From positions 239 to 8,320 of the forward strand of contig DAEF01000223.1 of assembly GCA_002495225.1 (NCBI GenBank): a DNA stretch of 8,082 bases, given 5' to 3'. Both the position numbers and the translations under genes were made by a program. Below are positions 1-6,706 of this stretch, piece after piece. Each line of letters opens with the position of its first letter. Positions within the stretch are counted from its first letter, which is position 1. The notes beneath the pieces are model-generated. The model worked only from the letters and a program-made list of their open reading frames with translations. It was not told where the DNA came from and made no database searches. This DNA is from Methanoregulaceae archaeon UBA288. Lineage in GTDB: Archaea > Halobacteriota > Methanomicrobia > Methanomicrobiales > Methanospirillaceae.

Positions 1-150
1 ATGACGGATCTTGAATTCCTGACCCATTCGGGATTAAAAACACATCGGGGTATATCAATCTACGCAAAGATCTACTTCGCAAATTGGGCTGATTATTACC
101 TTCGGAAATAACACAACAGTTTTATCGGGTGAAATTCAAGTTTAGATCGA
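1..150 (+). promoter_or_regulatory. AT-rich leader upstream of the beta-helix gene
   Basis: This stretch is much richer in A and T than the rest of the window, as expected for an archaeal promoter region. Possible TATA-like elements are TATATC at 51-56 and AAATAA at about 106-111; neither has a convincing BRE and no transcription start can be fixed. A GGGTGA at 127-132 resembles a Shine-Dalgarno sequence but lies about 18 bases from the ATG at 151, further than usual. Frame 1 is open from the left edge to a TAA at 109-111 (36 codons from an ATG at position 1). It could be the tail of a gene entering from the left, but its length is no more than chance allows in such sequence. Confidence 0.35.
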
Positions 151-2310
151 ATGGAGTGCAGCCTTTTTTTCAGGATCGGACTTCTTGTTCTCGTCGCCCT
201 GATCGCGACCCCGTTCGTATCAGCGGCGACGGTCCAGGTCACCGGTCCAACCGTCATCTCGTCTCCTGGGATGTATGTCCTCGCGCAGGACATCACCACC
301 AGTCAGAACCCGGCGATCTCGATAAAATGCTCCAATGTGATCTTCGACGGCAACGGCCACACCATCAACGGTGTGGACGCGTCGAACTCGTTCGGTATCC
401 AGGTCAATAACGGCGGCACCCCTCTCACGGGCGTGACCGTCAAGAACGTCAAGCTCACGGATTGGTACGACGGCATCTACTTCAAGGGAGTGAACGCCGG
501 GCGGATCGAGTCCGTGACGGCCACGAGCAACGTGAGGGCGGGCATCAGCCTTCGCACGGCAAACGACAACGTCATCTCCGGGTGCACGGCGAACGAGAAC
601 GGGCAGGGGATGTATATCTGGTCCGAGTGCTCGAGGAACCGGATAGAGTCCTGCACGATGTCCAGCAACGGCGAGATGGGACTCTGGCTGGCCTCGACCG
701 GTCGCACCGCGAGCGGGATCGTCTACGACTCGACGGCCAACCAGGTCATCGGGAACACGGCCACCGGAAACAGGCGGATGGGCCTCTACGTGGACTTCTC
801 CCATGGCAACGTCCTCTCGAACAACCACGTCACCTCCAACAGCGCCTTCGGTATCTTCCTGGACTACTCGACACGGACCCGTATCGAGTCCAACACGGTC
901 TCCGGCGGGTCCGAGCAGGCCATCTACCTCTACGACGCGGACAGCACCGAGATCATCGGCAACACCGTCTCTGGCGCGGGCGACTACGGGATCTGGATCT
1001 CGTCGTCGAGCGGCAACACCCTCCGGTCCAACGTGATCACGCAGAACGGGAAGGGCGGGATCGTTTTGAACGGCGAGGAGACCATCCCCGCGAACGACAA
1101 CACGGTCGTCTCGAACACGGTCCGCGACAACGGGGATGTGGGCATCTACCTCTGCCGCTCGAGCGGCAATACCATCGCGAACAACCTCTTCTCGAACCCG
1201 GTGAACGCCCGGTACGGCGGCAGCTGCGGGCCGAGCACCTGGTCGGGCCAGCAGCTGGCCGGCACCTCGATCGCGGGCGGCCCGGCGATGGGCGGCAACT
1301 ACTGGGGCGCCCCGTCGGGGAACGGTTTCTCCGACACGACCCCCGACGCGAACGGCGACGGGATCTGCGACCGGTCCTACGCGATCAACTCGGCCAACAT
1401 CGACCTCCTGCCACTCGCCCGCGCCTCAGGTGCCCCCGCGACCGTCACGACGACCGCGATCCCAACAACGACCGTCCCGTCGATGACCGTGACCGAACTG
1501 CCGCCGGTTCCACAGGCACCGTTCCCCGCGGCACACGCCCTGCCCTGCACGATCGAGGCTGAACAGTTCGACGTCGGCGGCGAAGGCGTTGCGTACGGCG
1601 ACTACGAGCCCGCGAACCAGGGCACGAACACGGTTCTCCGCCCCGGCGAGGGCGTGGATATCGACACCGGCGGCGGGATCACCAACGTCGCGTACACCCG
1701 CGACGGGGAGTACCTCGAGTACTCCGTCGACGTGAACGCCGCCGGCAACTTCGTCCTCGTGCTTCGCGCGGCGAACCCCGACCCGGCCGCGAAGGCCGTG
1801 AAGGTCTACCTCGACGGCGCCCCCGCCGGACAGGTTTCGGTCGGCCCGACCGGCAGCTGGACCGTCTACCAGGAGTTCGCCGGCTCCGCCCCCCTCCAGC
1901 TATCCCAGGGCCGCCACGTCGTGAAGCTCGCGTTCGAAGGGGTCTCCCGGATCAACCTGGACCGGCTTGCCTTCTCGACGGTTGATGCGCCGACCGTCGC
2001 GCCCACGACCATGGCCACTCCCCCGCCCATCCTCCTTCCCACGCCGACGGTTTCGCCCACGACCGGACCCGAACTGCAGACAACGTCGCTTCCCCCCCTG
2101 CCCGGCGGCGCCGGTTCCCCCCTCGACCCCGACAACGACGGGCTGTACCAGGACGTGAACGGCAACGGGCGGACCGACTTCGCCGACGTCACGCTCCTCT
2201 TCAACAACCTGGGCGAAGTCGCGAGCACCTATCCTGCCCCGGTCTTCGACTTCAACGTGAACGGCCGCATCGACTACAGCGACGTGATCGTCCTCTACGG
2301 CGGGCTCTGA
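151..2310 (+). CDS. Secreted NosD-type beta-helix protein with CBM6-like and dockerin-like domains
   Basis: A 719-residue exported multidomain protein. Residues 1-25 form a signal peptide with a hydrophobic core (LLVLVALIA) and a likely cleavage after VSA. Residues 62-345 are a right-handed parallel beta-helix of the NosD/PbH1 type, closed by the typical GGNYWG segment (381-386) and a DANGDGICD stretch (399-407). A Thr/Pro-rich linker (about 426-460) leads to a CBM6/CBM35-like beta-sandwich (about 467-609: IEAEQFD at the start, INLDRLAFS at the end). A second Thr/Pro linker (611-655) leads to a dockerin-like pair of calcium loops, D668-x-N-x-N-G-R-x-D676 and D700-x-N-x-N-G-R-x-D708. A TGA at 130-132 in frame makes ATG 151 the first possible ATG. 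The protein probably acts outside the cell, at the envelope or on exopolysaccharide. Beta-helix folds include lyases, epimerases and adhesins, and no catalytic residues can be named, so enzyme activity is unproven. Domain calls are firm and the function is not. Confidence 0.88.
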   Translation: MECSLFFRIGLLVLVALIATPFVSAATVQVTGPTVISSPGMYVLAQDITTSQNPAISIKCSNVIFDGNGHTINGVDASNSFGIQVNNGGTPLTGVTVKNVKLTDWYDGIYFKGVNAGRIESVTATSNVRAGISLRTANDNVISGCTANENGQGMYIWSECSRNRIESCTMSSNGEMGLWLASTGRTASGIVYDSTANQVIGNTATGNRRMGLYVDFSHGNVLSNNHVTSNSAFGIFLDYSTRTRIESNTVSGGSEQAIYLYDADSTEIIGNTVSGAGDYGIWISSSSGNTLRSNVITQNGKGGIVLNGEETIPANDNTVVSNTVRDNGDVGIYLCRSSGNTIANNLFSNPVNARYGGSCGPSTWSGQQLAGTSIAGGPAMGGNYWGAPSGNGFSDTTPDANGDGICDRSYAINSANIDLLPLARASGAPATVTTTAIPTTTVPSMTVTELPPVPQAPFPAAHALPCTIEAEQFDVGGEGVAYGDYEPANQGTNTVLRPGEGVDIDTGGGITNVAYTRDGEYLEYSVDVNAAGNFVLVLRAANPDPAAKAVKVYLDGAPAGQVSVGPTGSWTVYQEFAGSAPLQLSQGRHVVKLAFEGVSRINLDRLAFSTVDAPTVAPTTMATPPPILLPTPTVSPTTGPELQTTSLPPLPGGAGSPLDPDNDGLYQDVNGNGRTDFADVTLLFNNLGEVASTYPAPVFDFNVNGRIDYSDVIVLYGGL
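334..1167 (+). repeat. Eleven beta-helix coils with 23-residue (69-base) period
   Basis: Aligned by eye, residues 62-339 of the secreted protein divide into coils. Those at 94-116, 117-139, 140-162, 197-219, 220-242, 243-265, 266-288 and 317-339 are each exactly 23 residues. Three are longer: 62-93 (32), 163-196 (34) and 289-316 (28). Most coils begin near an N-x-[IV] or [NT]-x-[IV] step and carry a G-[IL]-x-[LIV] strand about 14 residues later, for example GIYF, GMYI, GLYV, GIFL, GIWI and GIYL. This is a protein-level repeat. DNA identity between coils is modest, with short shared runs such as AGCGGCAA at two coil boundaries, so recent duplication is not evident. Confidence 0.8.
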
Positions 2311-2328
2311 GCCAGCCACTCACTTTTT
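2303..2328 (+). terminator. Possible terminator: short hairpin and T-run
   Basis: GGCT (2303-2306) and AGCC (2310-2313) can pair around a three-base loop spanning the stop codon, and a TTTTT run follows at 2324-2328. Oligo-T tracts alone can terminate transcription in archaea, so the T-run is the stronger part of this call. The stem is short and could be chance. Confidence 0.35.
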
Positions 2329-2351
2329 GTCAGGCCTCCTCCCGAACCACC

Positions 2352-2989
2352 ATGGAGAATGTTCTCATCGTCCACGCCGTGTCCGAGCCCGAGTCCCTCA
2401 ACGGCGCCCTGCTCGCGGCCGCTCTCAAGACCTTTGAGGACCTGAGGAAATGCGTGGAGGTCCCGGACCTCTACGGCGTGAGATCGAGACCGACTTTTCA
2501 GACCGCCGTGACACCATGCTCTTCGACCCGGCCGCCGGGCAGGTCCACGCCATGACCTCCGGGTCGATCGCACCCACCATCGCGTCCGAAGCGAGATGGT
2601 CCGGCGCGCCGATCTCCTGATCGTCCAGTTCCGGCCCTGGTCGACCTTGATACCTGGAACCCTGAAAGACTGGTTCAACCGGGCCTGTGTCGCGGGGTTC
2701 GTGGTGAACGCCGGGACGAAAGAGGCAAACGGTCGCTGGCTCCGGGGAGGGAGAGAGGCGCTGGTCGTCGTCGTGACCGCCCGGCTCGCCGCCCGAGCTC
2801 TATGCTCCCGACGGACCTCACGGCGGCCTCCACGGGCACCTCCGGCTCCTGACCCACACCACCCTCGAGTTCTGCGGCGTCGAGGTGCTGCCAGTTCACG
2901 TGGTCTACAGCGCGGCGGGGATCGCGCCCATCGACGCCGACCACGAGGTCGAGCTCTGCCAGGACCGCCTCCTCGCCATCGATGCGTGA
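2352..2989 (+). pseudogene. Broken Flavodoxin_2 / NQO1-like NAD(P)H oxidoreductase
   Basis: Four collinear pieces in shifting frames rebuild a Flavodoxin_2-family (MdaB/KefF/NQO1-like) FMN or FAD quinone reductase. Piece 1, from ATG 2352, has the flavin-fold start (NVLIVHAVSEPESLNGALL). Piece 2, from 2480, reads ETDFSDRRDTMLFDP. Piece 3, from about 2593, reads RADLLIVQF and IPGTLKDWFNR. Piece 4, from 2783 to the TGA at 2987-2989, reads PPELYAPDGPHGG and then the C-terminal part. The first two breaks fit loss of one G each (GTGAG at 2478-2482, GCGAG at 2591-2595), and the third fits one extra C in GCCCGG near 2779-2784. Corrected, the length is 639 bases, or 212 residues, a normal family size. 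The family's FPLWW-type flavin/substrate motif reads FRPWS here, so decay is not only frameshifts. No Shine-Dalgarno precedes the ATG. Sequencing error remains possible for the indels. Confidence 0.85.
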
Positions 2990-3013
2990 GCCTTATGTCG
3001 CGCGAATGCATAC

Positions 3014-3017
3014 GGAG
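3014..3017 (+). promoter_or_regulatory. Ribosome binding site for the AMMECR1 gene
   Basis: GGAG lies six bases before ATG 3024 and supports that start. The 34 bases between the pseudogene stop and this ATG show no convincing TATA box, so the promoter of the downstream cluster is unclear. Confidence 0.6.
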
Positions 3018-3023
3018 TAAGCC

Positions 3024-3581
3024 ATGACGCAGCTCTCTGGCGCGGAGGGACAGGCAGCCCTCGCCCTCGCCCGCCGGGTTGTCGAGGCCGCGGTGCGGCG
3101 CGAGCCCCTCGACCGGGGGGCGCTCCCTCCGGTCTTCTCCGAACGGCGGGGCGTCTTCGTCACCCTGACCGAGGACGGGCAGCTCCGTGGGTGCATCGGC
3201 CTCCCGTACCCGATCGCCCCGCTCGCCGACGCGATCGTGGAGGCCGGCGCGTCGGCCGCGCTCACGGACCCGCGGTTCTCGCCGGTACGGCCGGCCGAGC
3301 TCTCGCGGATCCGGGTCGAGGTGACCGTGCTGACCACGCCGGCACCGATCCCCGGGCCGGCCGAGCGCCGGGCCGACCACGTCGAGATCGGGAGGCACGG
3401 TCTGATCGTGCGCGGCCAGGGCACGAGCGGACTGCTCCTGCCGCAGGTGGCGACCGAGTACGGCTGGACCCCCGTCGCGTTCCTCGACCAGACCTGCATC
3501 AAGGCCGGCCTCCCCGGCGGGTGCTGGCGCAGCACCGGGGTCGAGGTCAGCCTCTTCGAGGGCCAGATCTTTCACGAGTAG
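3024..3581 (+). CDS. AMMECR1-domain protein
   Basis: A 185-residue stand-alone AMMECR1 (TTC-fold) protein, close to the usual archaeal length. The diagnostic LRGCIG motif is at residues 54-59, followed by DPRFSPV (82-88), the LLLPQVATEYGW block (137-148) and the C-terminal FLDQTCIKAGLP and CW segment (153-168), with C57, C158 and C167 conserved-type cysteines. No signal peptide or membrane segment is seen, so it is probably cytoplasmic. The biochemical role of the family is not settled; AMMECR1 domains occur alone, fused to MEMO, and beside radical SAM proteins. Here it sits directly before tgtA: its TAG stop shares its G with the tgtA GGAG ribosome binding site, with seven bases between stop and start. 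This suggests translational coupling and perhaps a role related to tRNA modification, though that role is inference from position only. Confidence 0.9.
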   Translation: MTQLSGAEGQAALALARRVVEAAVRREPLDRGALPPVFSERRGVFVTLTEDGQLRGCIGLPYPIAPLADAIVEAGASAALTDPRFSPVRPAELSRIRVEVTVLTTPAPIPGPAERRADHVEIGRHGLIVRGQGTSGLLLPQVATEYGWTPVAFLDQTCIKAGLPGGCWRSTGVEVSLFEGQIFHE

Positions 3582-3584
3582 GAG
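3581..3584 (+). promoter_or_regulatory. tgtA ribosome binding site overlapping the AMMECR1 stop codon
   Basis: GGAG begins with the last base of the upstream TAG stop and lies four bases before ATG 3589. The overlap lets a ribosome finishing AMMECR1 sit on the tgtA initiation site, and it fixes the tgtA start. Confidence 0.65.
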
Positions 3585-3588
3585 CATT

Positions 3589-5043
3589 ATGGCGTTCGGA
3601 TTCGAGCAGCAGCACAAGGATATTGCCGGCCGCGTCGGGCGGCTCAGGGTCGGGACAAAGGTCGTCCGGACCCCGGCCCTCCTCCCGGTGGTCAACCCCC
3701 ACCTCCAGATCGTCACCCCCGCCGAGATGCACGCGATGGGCATCGAGGCCCTGATCACGAACGCCTACATCTTCTACCGGAGCGACCGGTTCCGCGATGC
3801 CGCCCTCGAGCGCGGGCTCCACGCGTTCCTCGACTTCCCGGGCGTGATCATGACCGACTCCGGGTCGTTCCAGCTCTCGGTGTACGGCGACGTGGAGGTC
3901 GGCAACCGCGAGACCCTCGCGTTCCAGCAGCGGATCGGCTCGGAGATCGTCGTCCCGCTCGATTTGCCGACACCGCCGTCGGCCGACCGGGCGACGGCCG
4001 AGGCCGAGCTCGCGACCACGCTCGCCCGGATCGCCGAGGCCCGCGGGATCGTCGGCGACGCCGCGCTCCTCGCGGTACCGGTCCAGGGCGGGCTCTTCGA
4101 GGACCTCCGCGAGGAGGCGGGCCGGGCCGTGAGCGACAGCGGCGCCGTGATCGCCCCGATCGGGGCCGTGGTGCCGCTCATGGAGAACTACCGCTACCGC
4201 GACCTGGTCCGGGTCGTGCTCGCGGCCAAGCGCGGCCTTGCGCCCGGCACCTGCGTCCACCTCTTCGGGGCCGGCCACCCGGCCATGCTCGCGCTCGCCG
4301 TCGCGATGGGCTGCGACCTCTTCGACTCGGCCGCGTACGCGCTCTACGCGAAGGAGGGCCGGTACCTGACCGTCCACGGCACGCTCGCGCTCGCCGAGCT
4401 CGCCGAGCTTCCCTGCTCGTGCCAGGTCTGCCGCTCGCACTCGGCCGACGAGATCCGCGCCTCGCCCGAGCGCGAACGCCTGCTCGCGCTCCACAACCTC
4501 GCCGTGACCCTCGGCGAGATGGCCCGGATCCGCCAGGCGATCCTGGACGGGACCCTCTGGGAGCTCGTGGACGAGCGCTGCCGCTCCCACCCCCGGCTCC
4601 TCGACGGCTACCGCGAACTCGTCCGGGCGGCGCCCGCGCTCGAGGTCTCGGACCGGTCCACGAAGCGCCGGTTCTTCTACCGCGGCGACGAGTCCTGCGG
4701 CCGCACGGAGGTCGTCCGGTACCACCGCGACCTCGCGCGGTTCGAGCTTCGCGGCCGGGTGCTGGTCTCGTTCGAGAACCGGCCCGAGCCCGGGTACGAC
4801 CACTGCCTCGGCTTCCGCCCGCCGTTCGGCCCGTACCCGCCCGGCCTTGCCGAGACCTTCCCGATCGGCCAGTGCGAGGTCCCGTCCTGGGACGAGGCGA
4901 TGGTCCGGGCCGGGTGCGCGGGGCTCGCGGCGCTCGTCGCGGCGAACCCCGGCGCGGCCGTCTCGGTCCGGTGCGGAACGCGCTGGGCTTCGCTCGTCGC
5001 GACCGCCGTCCCCGAAGCTGAGGTGCTCGCCGATGAGGGTTGA
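3589..5043 (+). CDS. tgtA: Archaeosine tRNA-guanine transglycosylase
   Basis: A 484-residue cytoplasmic enzyme that replaces guanine-15 in the D-loop of archaeal tRNA with preQ0, the first tRNA-bound step of archaeosine synthesis. The TGT barrel occupies about residues 1-345. Visible sites are the MTDSGSFQLS motif with catalytic-type D90, the VPVQGG segment (163-168), IGAVVPL (191-197), and DLFDSAAYALYA with the expected nucleophile D246. A zinc site C276-x-C278-x2-C281 with H302 follows. The remaining 140 or so residues match the C1/C2 region that follows the barrel in long archaeal TgtA. The PUA domain that ends long forms (about 580 residues) is absent, and a PUA-like end is found in the neighbouring ArcS instead. 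GGAG four bases upstream supports the start. The gene overlaps arcS by 11 bases, which places both steps in one coupled unit. Confidence 0.95.
   Translation: MAFGFEQQHKDIAGRVGRLRVGTKVVRTPALLPVVNPHLQIVTPAEMHAMGIEALITNAYIFYRSDRFRDAALERGLHAFLDFPGVIMTDSGSFQLSVYGDVEVGNRETLAFQQRIGSEIVVPLDLPTPPSADRATAEAELATTLARIAEARGIVGDAALLAVPVQGGLFEDLREEAGRAVSDSGAVIAPIGAVVPLMENYRYRDLVRVVLAAKRGLAPGTCVHLFGAGHPAMLALAVAMGCDLFDSAAYALYAKEGRYLTVHGTLALAELAELPCSCQVCRSHSADEIRASPERERLLALHNLAVTLGEMARIRQAILDGTLWELVDERCRSHPRLLDGYRELVRAAPALEVSDRSTKRRFFYRGDESCGRTEVVRYHRDLARFELRGRVLVSFENRPEPGYDHCLGFRPPFGPYPPGLAETFPIGQCEVPSWDEAMVRAGCAGLAALVAANPGAAVSVRCGTRWASLVATAVPEAEVLADEG
5020..5025 (+). promoter_or_regulatory. arcS ribosome binding site inside tgtA
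   Basis: GAGGTG inside the last codons of tgtA lies seven bases before ATG 5033. It decides the arcS start, since the same frame stays open further upstream to an ATG at 4847. Confidence 0.7.
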
Positions 5044-6670
5044 GATCCGGGCCCGGGACGGGCTGGCCCGCGGCGGGACCCTGGTCCACGGCGACCTCAG
5101 CCTCCCCTCGCCGGGCGTCGCGGAGACCGACGCCCTCTTCCCCTCGCTCGCGCGGCGAACGCTGGAGAACGTCCCGCTCGCCGCCGGCGAGGCCTTCGTC
5201 CGCGCCTGGCTCGTTTCGGGCGAGGAGCCGCACGCGGTCCACCCGGCCGAGACCGGCCCCGTCTCCCCCGGCGCGGCCATCATGGTCGCGAACTGGCAGA
5301 CAGTCCTGGCGGACCCGGCCGCGTACGTCCGGTTCCTGGTCGCGCTCAAGGAGCGGCTCCCGCCGGACGCCCCCCTGTACGCGCCGGCCGCCGCCCTCCC
5401 GTCGAACGCGGCCCTGCTCGCCTGGTCCGGGTTCGATCTCTTCGACTACACGGGCCCGGACCTCGCGACCGTTCGGAACCGGTTCCTCACGACCGAGGGC
5501 GAGTTCCCGGCCGACGCGCTCGGGAGCGGGCTTTGCTCCTGTTCCGGGTGCGCCTCGGGCGATCTCGGCCGGCACAACCGGCTCGCCCTCGATTCCGAGC
5601 TCGCCCTGGTCCGGCGGTTCGTCCACGACGGCCGGCTCCGGGACCTGGTCGACGCCCGCTGCCGCCTCGACGCGAACTCCGTCGCCGTGATGCGCCTGCT
5701 CGACCGGCGGTACGCGTTCGTCGAGCGCTGGACCCCCGTGACGGGCCCCGCGCCCATGCGCGCGAACTCGTCCGAGGCGCTGGGCCGGCCCGAGGTGCGC
5801 CGCTTCGCCGAGCGGGTGCTCGAGCGGTACCGCCCGGCCCGGACGGACGCGGTCGTGCTCCTGCCCTGCTCGGCGAGAAAGCCGTACTCGCTCTCCCGGA
5901 GCCACGCCCGTTTCGCGTCCGCCGTCCGCGACCGGGCGCACGAGCTGATCGTCACCTCCCCGCTCGGGATCGTGCCGCGGGAGCTCGAACTCTGCTACCC
6001 GGCCGCGCACTACGACGTCCCCGTGACCGGGTACTGGGACGCCGAGGAGGTCGCCGTGATCGCGGCCTCTCTCGCCTCCTACCTGGAGCGCCACGGCTTT
6101 GCGCGCGTGATCGCCCACCTCGAGGGCGGGGCGCTCCGCGTGGCCGAGGTTGCGGCCGGCGAGGTGGGATGCGCGCTCGAGCCGACGGTCGTCGACGGCC
6201 GGCCGACCTCGGACGCCTCCCTCGCCGAGCTCGACGCGGCCCTCGACGGCTCCCGCCGGCAGCGCGAGGACCCCCTCCGCGGCCTCGCCCTCTACCAGTT
6301 CGACTGCGAACTGGCCACGGCTGGGCTCCGGAGCCGCGGGCGATACCCGAACGTCCAGTACCTCCGCGGCCGGAACCCCGTCTTCGGGATCGACGCGTCC
6401 TCGGGCCTGCTCCGGCCGACCTTCGAGGGCTGGTCCCTCCTCGGCGACGGCTACCGCGTCGAGATCGACGACTTCGTGCCCCAGGGCGACGTGCTCGCCC
6501 CCGGCGTGCTCGACGCGGACCCGCGGATCCGCCCCGGGGACGAGGTGCTCGTGGTCGGCCCGTCCGCGTACGCCACCGGGCGCGCGGCCATGTCCGCGGA
6601 CGAGATGCTCCGGTCCGCGCGCGGGGTCGCGGTCAGAAGGCGTAAGGTAATGAAACGGGAGCGCGAATAA
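5033..6670 (+). CDS. arcS: Archaeosine synthase core subunit
   Basis: A 545-residue TGT paralogue that acts on preQ0-15 tRNA after TgtA. In characterised archaea ArcS attaches lysine to preQ0 and the radical SAM protein RaSEA then yields archaeosine; RaSEA is not in this window. The N-terminal part (about 80-210) resembles the second half of a TGT barrel: it keeps FDLFDY with D138 and a zinc-type C168-x-C170-x2-C173 with H181, but it has no TDSGSFQ-type base-binding motif. The ArcS signature LLPCSARKPYSLSRSH is at residues 276-291 (P278-C279, K283-P-Y-S286, S290-H291), followed by VTGYWDAEEV (331-340) and VIAHLEGG (359-366). The C-terminal 75 or so residues (RVEIDDFVPQGDV onward, then a Lys/Arg-rich end) look like an RNA-binding PUA domain. 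ATG 5033 is chosen because GAGGTG lies seven bases upstream and because tgtA covers any earlier start. Confidence 0.94.
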   Translation: MRVEIRARDGLARGGTLVHGDLSLPSPGVAETDALFPSLARRTLENVPLAAGEAFVRAWLVSGEEPHAVHPAETGPVSPGAAIMVANWQTVLADPAAYVRFLVALKERLPPDAPLYAPAAALPSNAALLAWSGFDLFDYTGPDLATVRNRFLTTEGEFPADALGSGLCSCSGCASGDLGRHNRLALDSELALVRRFVHDGRLRDLVDARCRLDANSVAVMRLLDRRYAFVERWTPVTGPAPMRANSSEALGRPEVRRFAERVLERYRPARTDAVVLLPCSARKPYSLSRSHARFASAVRDRAHELIVTSPLGIVPRELELCYPAAHYDVPVTGYWDAEEVAVIAASLASYLERHGFARVIAHLEGGALRVAEVAAGEVGCALEPTVVDGRPTSDASLAELDAALDGSRRQREDPLRGLALYQFDCELATAGLRSRGRYPNVQYLRGRNPVFGIDASSGLLRPTFEGWSLLGDGYRVEIDDFVPQGDVLAPGVLDADPRIRPGDEVLVVGPSAYATGRAAMSADEMLRSARGVAVRRRKVMKRERE

Positions 6671-6678
6671 GTGCAGAA

Positions 6679-6693
6679 GAGCCCGCAGGGTTC
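6679..6693 (+). other. Small hairpin next to the nfnA ribosome binding site
   Basis: GAGCCC (6679-6684) pairs with GGGTTC (6688-6693), six pairs including one G-U, around the three-base loop GCA. The stem ends at the base before the GGAGG of the next gene. It lies in the 36-base gap after arcS and has no T-run, so it is not a clear terminator. It could modulate translation, mark a processing site, or be chance in GC-rich sequence. Confidence 0.3.
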
Positions 6694-6698
6694 GGAGG
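6694..6698 (+). promoter_or_regulatory. Strong ribosome binding site deciding a GTG start
   Basis: GGAGG lies eight bases before GTG 6707. It favours the GTG over the in-frame ATG at 6719, which would put the site 20 bases away and remove the first beta-strand residues typical of the family. Confidence 0.7.
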
Positions 6699-6706
6699 CA
6701 GTCTGA

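Noticed and set aside
1..111. 36-codon open frame from the left edge
   Set aside because: Too short to be significant, no recognisable sequence and no visible upstream context; kept only as a remark in the leader entry.
10..140. Inverted repeat CTTGAATT (10-17) / AATTCAAG (133-140)
   Set aside because: Eight bases 115 apart, within AT-rich sequence; likely chance, with no operator or mobile-element feature around it.
462..1562. Plus-strand open frame inside the beta-helix gene
   Set aside because: A frame-shifted reading of the secreted protein gene, Arg-rich and without domains; the main frame has a signal peptide and regular coils.
2352..2989. Programmed frameshifting in the Flavodoxin_2 gene
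   Set aside because: Three shifts in different directions, no slippery heptamers, and an altered conserved motif fit decay or sequence error better.
4847..5032. Longer N-terminus for arcS from ATG 4847
   Set aside because: It would overlap tgtA by about 200 bases, the added residues are Arg/Ser-rich shadow sequence, and GAGGTG before ATG 5033 gives a well-supported start.
2295..5349. Other long minus-strand open frames (2295-3758 and 3547-5349)
   Set aside because: Same cause: compositional shadows of the pseudogene, AMMECR1, tgtA and arcS, with no family signature.
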